DNA from: an uncultured Ruminococcus sp.
Lineage (GTDB): Bacteria; Bacillota; Clostridia; Oscillospirales; Acutalibacteraceae
DNA: 6,586 nt
Direction of reading: 5' to 3'
Assembly (NCBI GenBank): GCA_902783815.1
Contig: CACZSM010000306.1
Span: forward strand, 1-6,586
Under the pieces are notes generated by a model, which saw nothing but the letters and a program-made list of their open reading frames with translations, searched no databases and was not told the origin of the DNA. The position numbers and the translations under genes were made by a program. Position 1 is the stretch's first letter. Every line of letters begins with the position of its first letter. Shown here piece after piece: positions 6,146 to 6,586 of this stretch.

Positions 6146-6586
6146 AAAGTGTATGGAAAATACTGGTATTTGAATATCTTAACTGTGTCAGGAACAAGGC
6201 ATTTATCATAGTAACAGCAGTGCTTGTAGGAATGATGCTGTTGGCGTCATTTGTTCCAGGGATAATTGAGGGTATGGCTGAAGGTGATGATACAGATAAA
6301 AACGAAAGTATGATATTGGCAGTAAACGCCAGTGAATACGACGATGATCTTATAAAGGAATCATTCGGAGCTGCATTTGAAGGATATGAGGTAAAGATCA
6401 CTGATGAGGATGCGGAAGCTCTTAAGAGTAAGGTTGAAAACAGAGATTATGCGAAGGCTGTATATATGGACAGTCCGATAAGTTTTTCGTTTATCACTGA
6501 GACAGTATCCCTGACGAATAATGATATGGAGATAGTCTATGAAACGATAAGGCAGCTGAGCATTGTTACGAATATGAACAAAGCCG
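6142..6586 (+). CDS. ABC-2/NatB-type transporter permease, partial at right edge
   Basis: An open frame from ATG at 6142 continues past the window edge, giving 148 complete codons. It begins with a short basic cytoplasmic segment (MKSVWKILVFEYLNCVRNKA) and then a hydrophobic helix at about 20-42. An acidic, hydrophilic stretch (43 onward, GDDTDKNES and similar) follows, expected to lie outside the membrane. This topology, one N-terminal helix followed by a large extracytoplasmic domain before the remaining helices, matches NatB/YhaP and ABC-2 permeases. The remaining helices, which would settle the family, lie outside the window. It overlaps the ATPase stop by four bases and has a strong ribosome binding site, so it is the partner of that ATPase in one exporter. 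Confidence 0.85.
   Translation, partial: MKSVWKILVFEYLNCVRNKAFIIVTAVLVGMMLLASFVPGIIEGMAEGDDTDKNESMILAVNASEYDDDLIKESFGAAFEGYEVKITDEDAEALKSKVENRDYAKAVYMDSPISFSFITETVSLTNNDMEIVYETIRQLSIVTNMNKA

Noticed and set aside
1..6586. CRISPR array, insertion sequence, tRNA, phage or defence genes
   Set aside because: I saw no spaced direct repeats, terminal inverted repeats, transposase, cloverleaf or defence-type domain. The helicase is a complete housekeeping PcrA type with its Tudor tail, with no nuclease partner beside it.

Overview
The window looks like ordinary chromosome from a low-to-mid GC Clostridia member, most likely Ruminococcus-like (Oscillospiraceae). This is inferred from heavy use of ATA (Ile) and AGA/AGG (Arg) codons, purine-rich Shine-Dalgarno sites, a PcrA helicase with a long insert between motifs I and Ia, and the gene types. 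Nothing in the sequence fixes the species.

Layout. Positions 1-222 hold no confident protein gene. The first 61 bases fold into two adjacent strong stem-loops, 142-161 is a GC-rich hairpin followed by a T-rich stretch, and 164-192 matches a sigma-A promoter. I read this as the 3' part of a possible structured RNA, then a terminator, then the promoter of the downstream genes. From 223 to the right edge there is one tightly packed plus-strand gene array: a PcrA/UvrD-type helicase (223-2607, TTG start), a zinc-dependent phospholipase C-like protein (2623-3582), the manganese exporter MntP (3591-4178), an asparaginase-fold protein (4191-5225), an ABC ATPase of the NatA/YhaQ type (5228-6145) and the first 148 codons of its ABC-2/NatB-type permease (6142 to beyond 6586). 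Gaps are 15, 8, 12 and 2 bases, then a 4-base ATGA overlap, so the array is probably one operon.

How the genes relate. The last two clearly form one transporter. The others have no obvious shared pathway: DNA repair and transcription-conflict helicase, a possible lipid hydrolase, metal export, and an amidohydrolase-like protein. Nothing looks like a mobile element, CRISPR array, defence island or secretion system. The most unusual points are the structured leader region at 1-61, an asparaginase-like protein whose active site seems altered at several positions, and a perfect 10-bp inverted repeat at the end of the phospholipase-like gene, just ahead of mntP.
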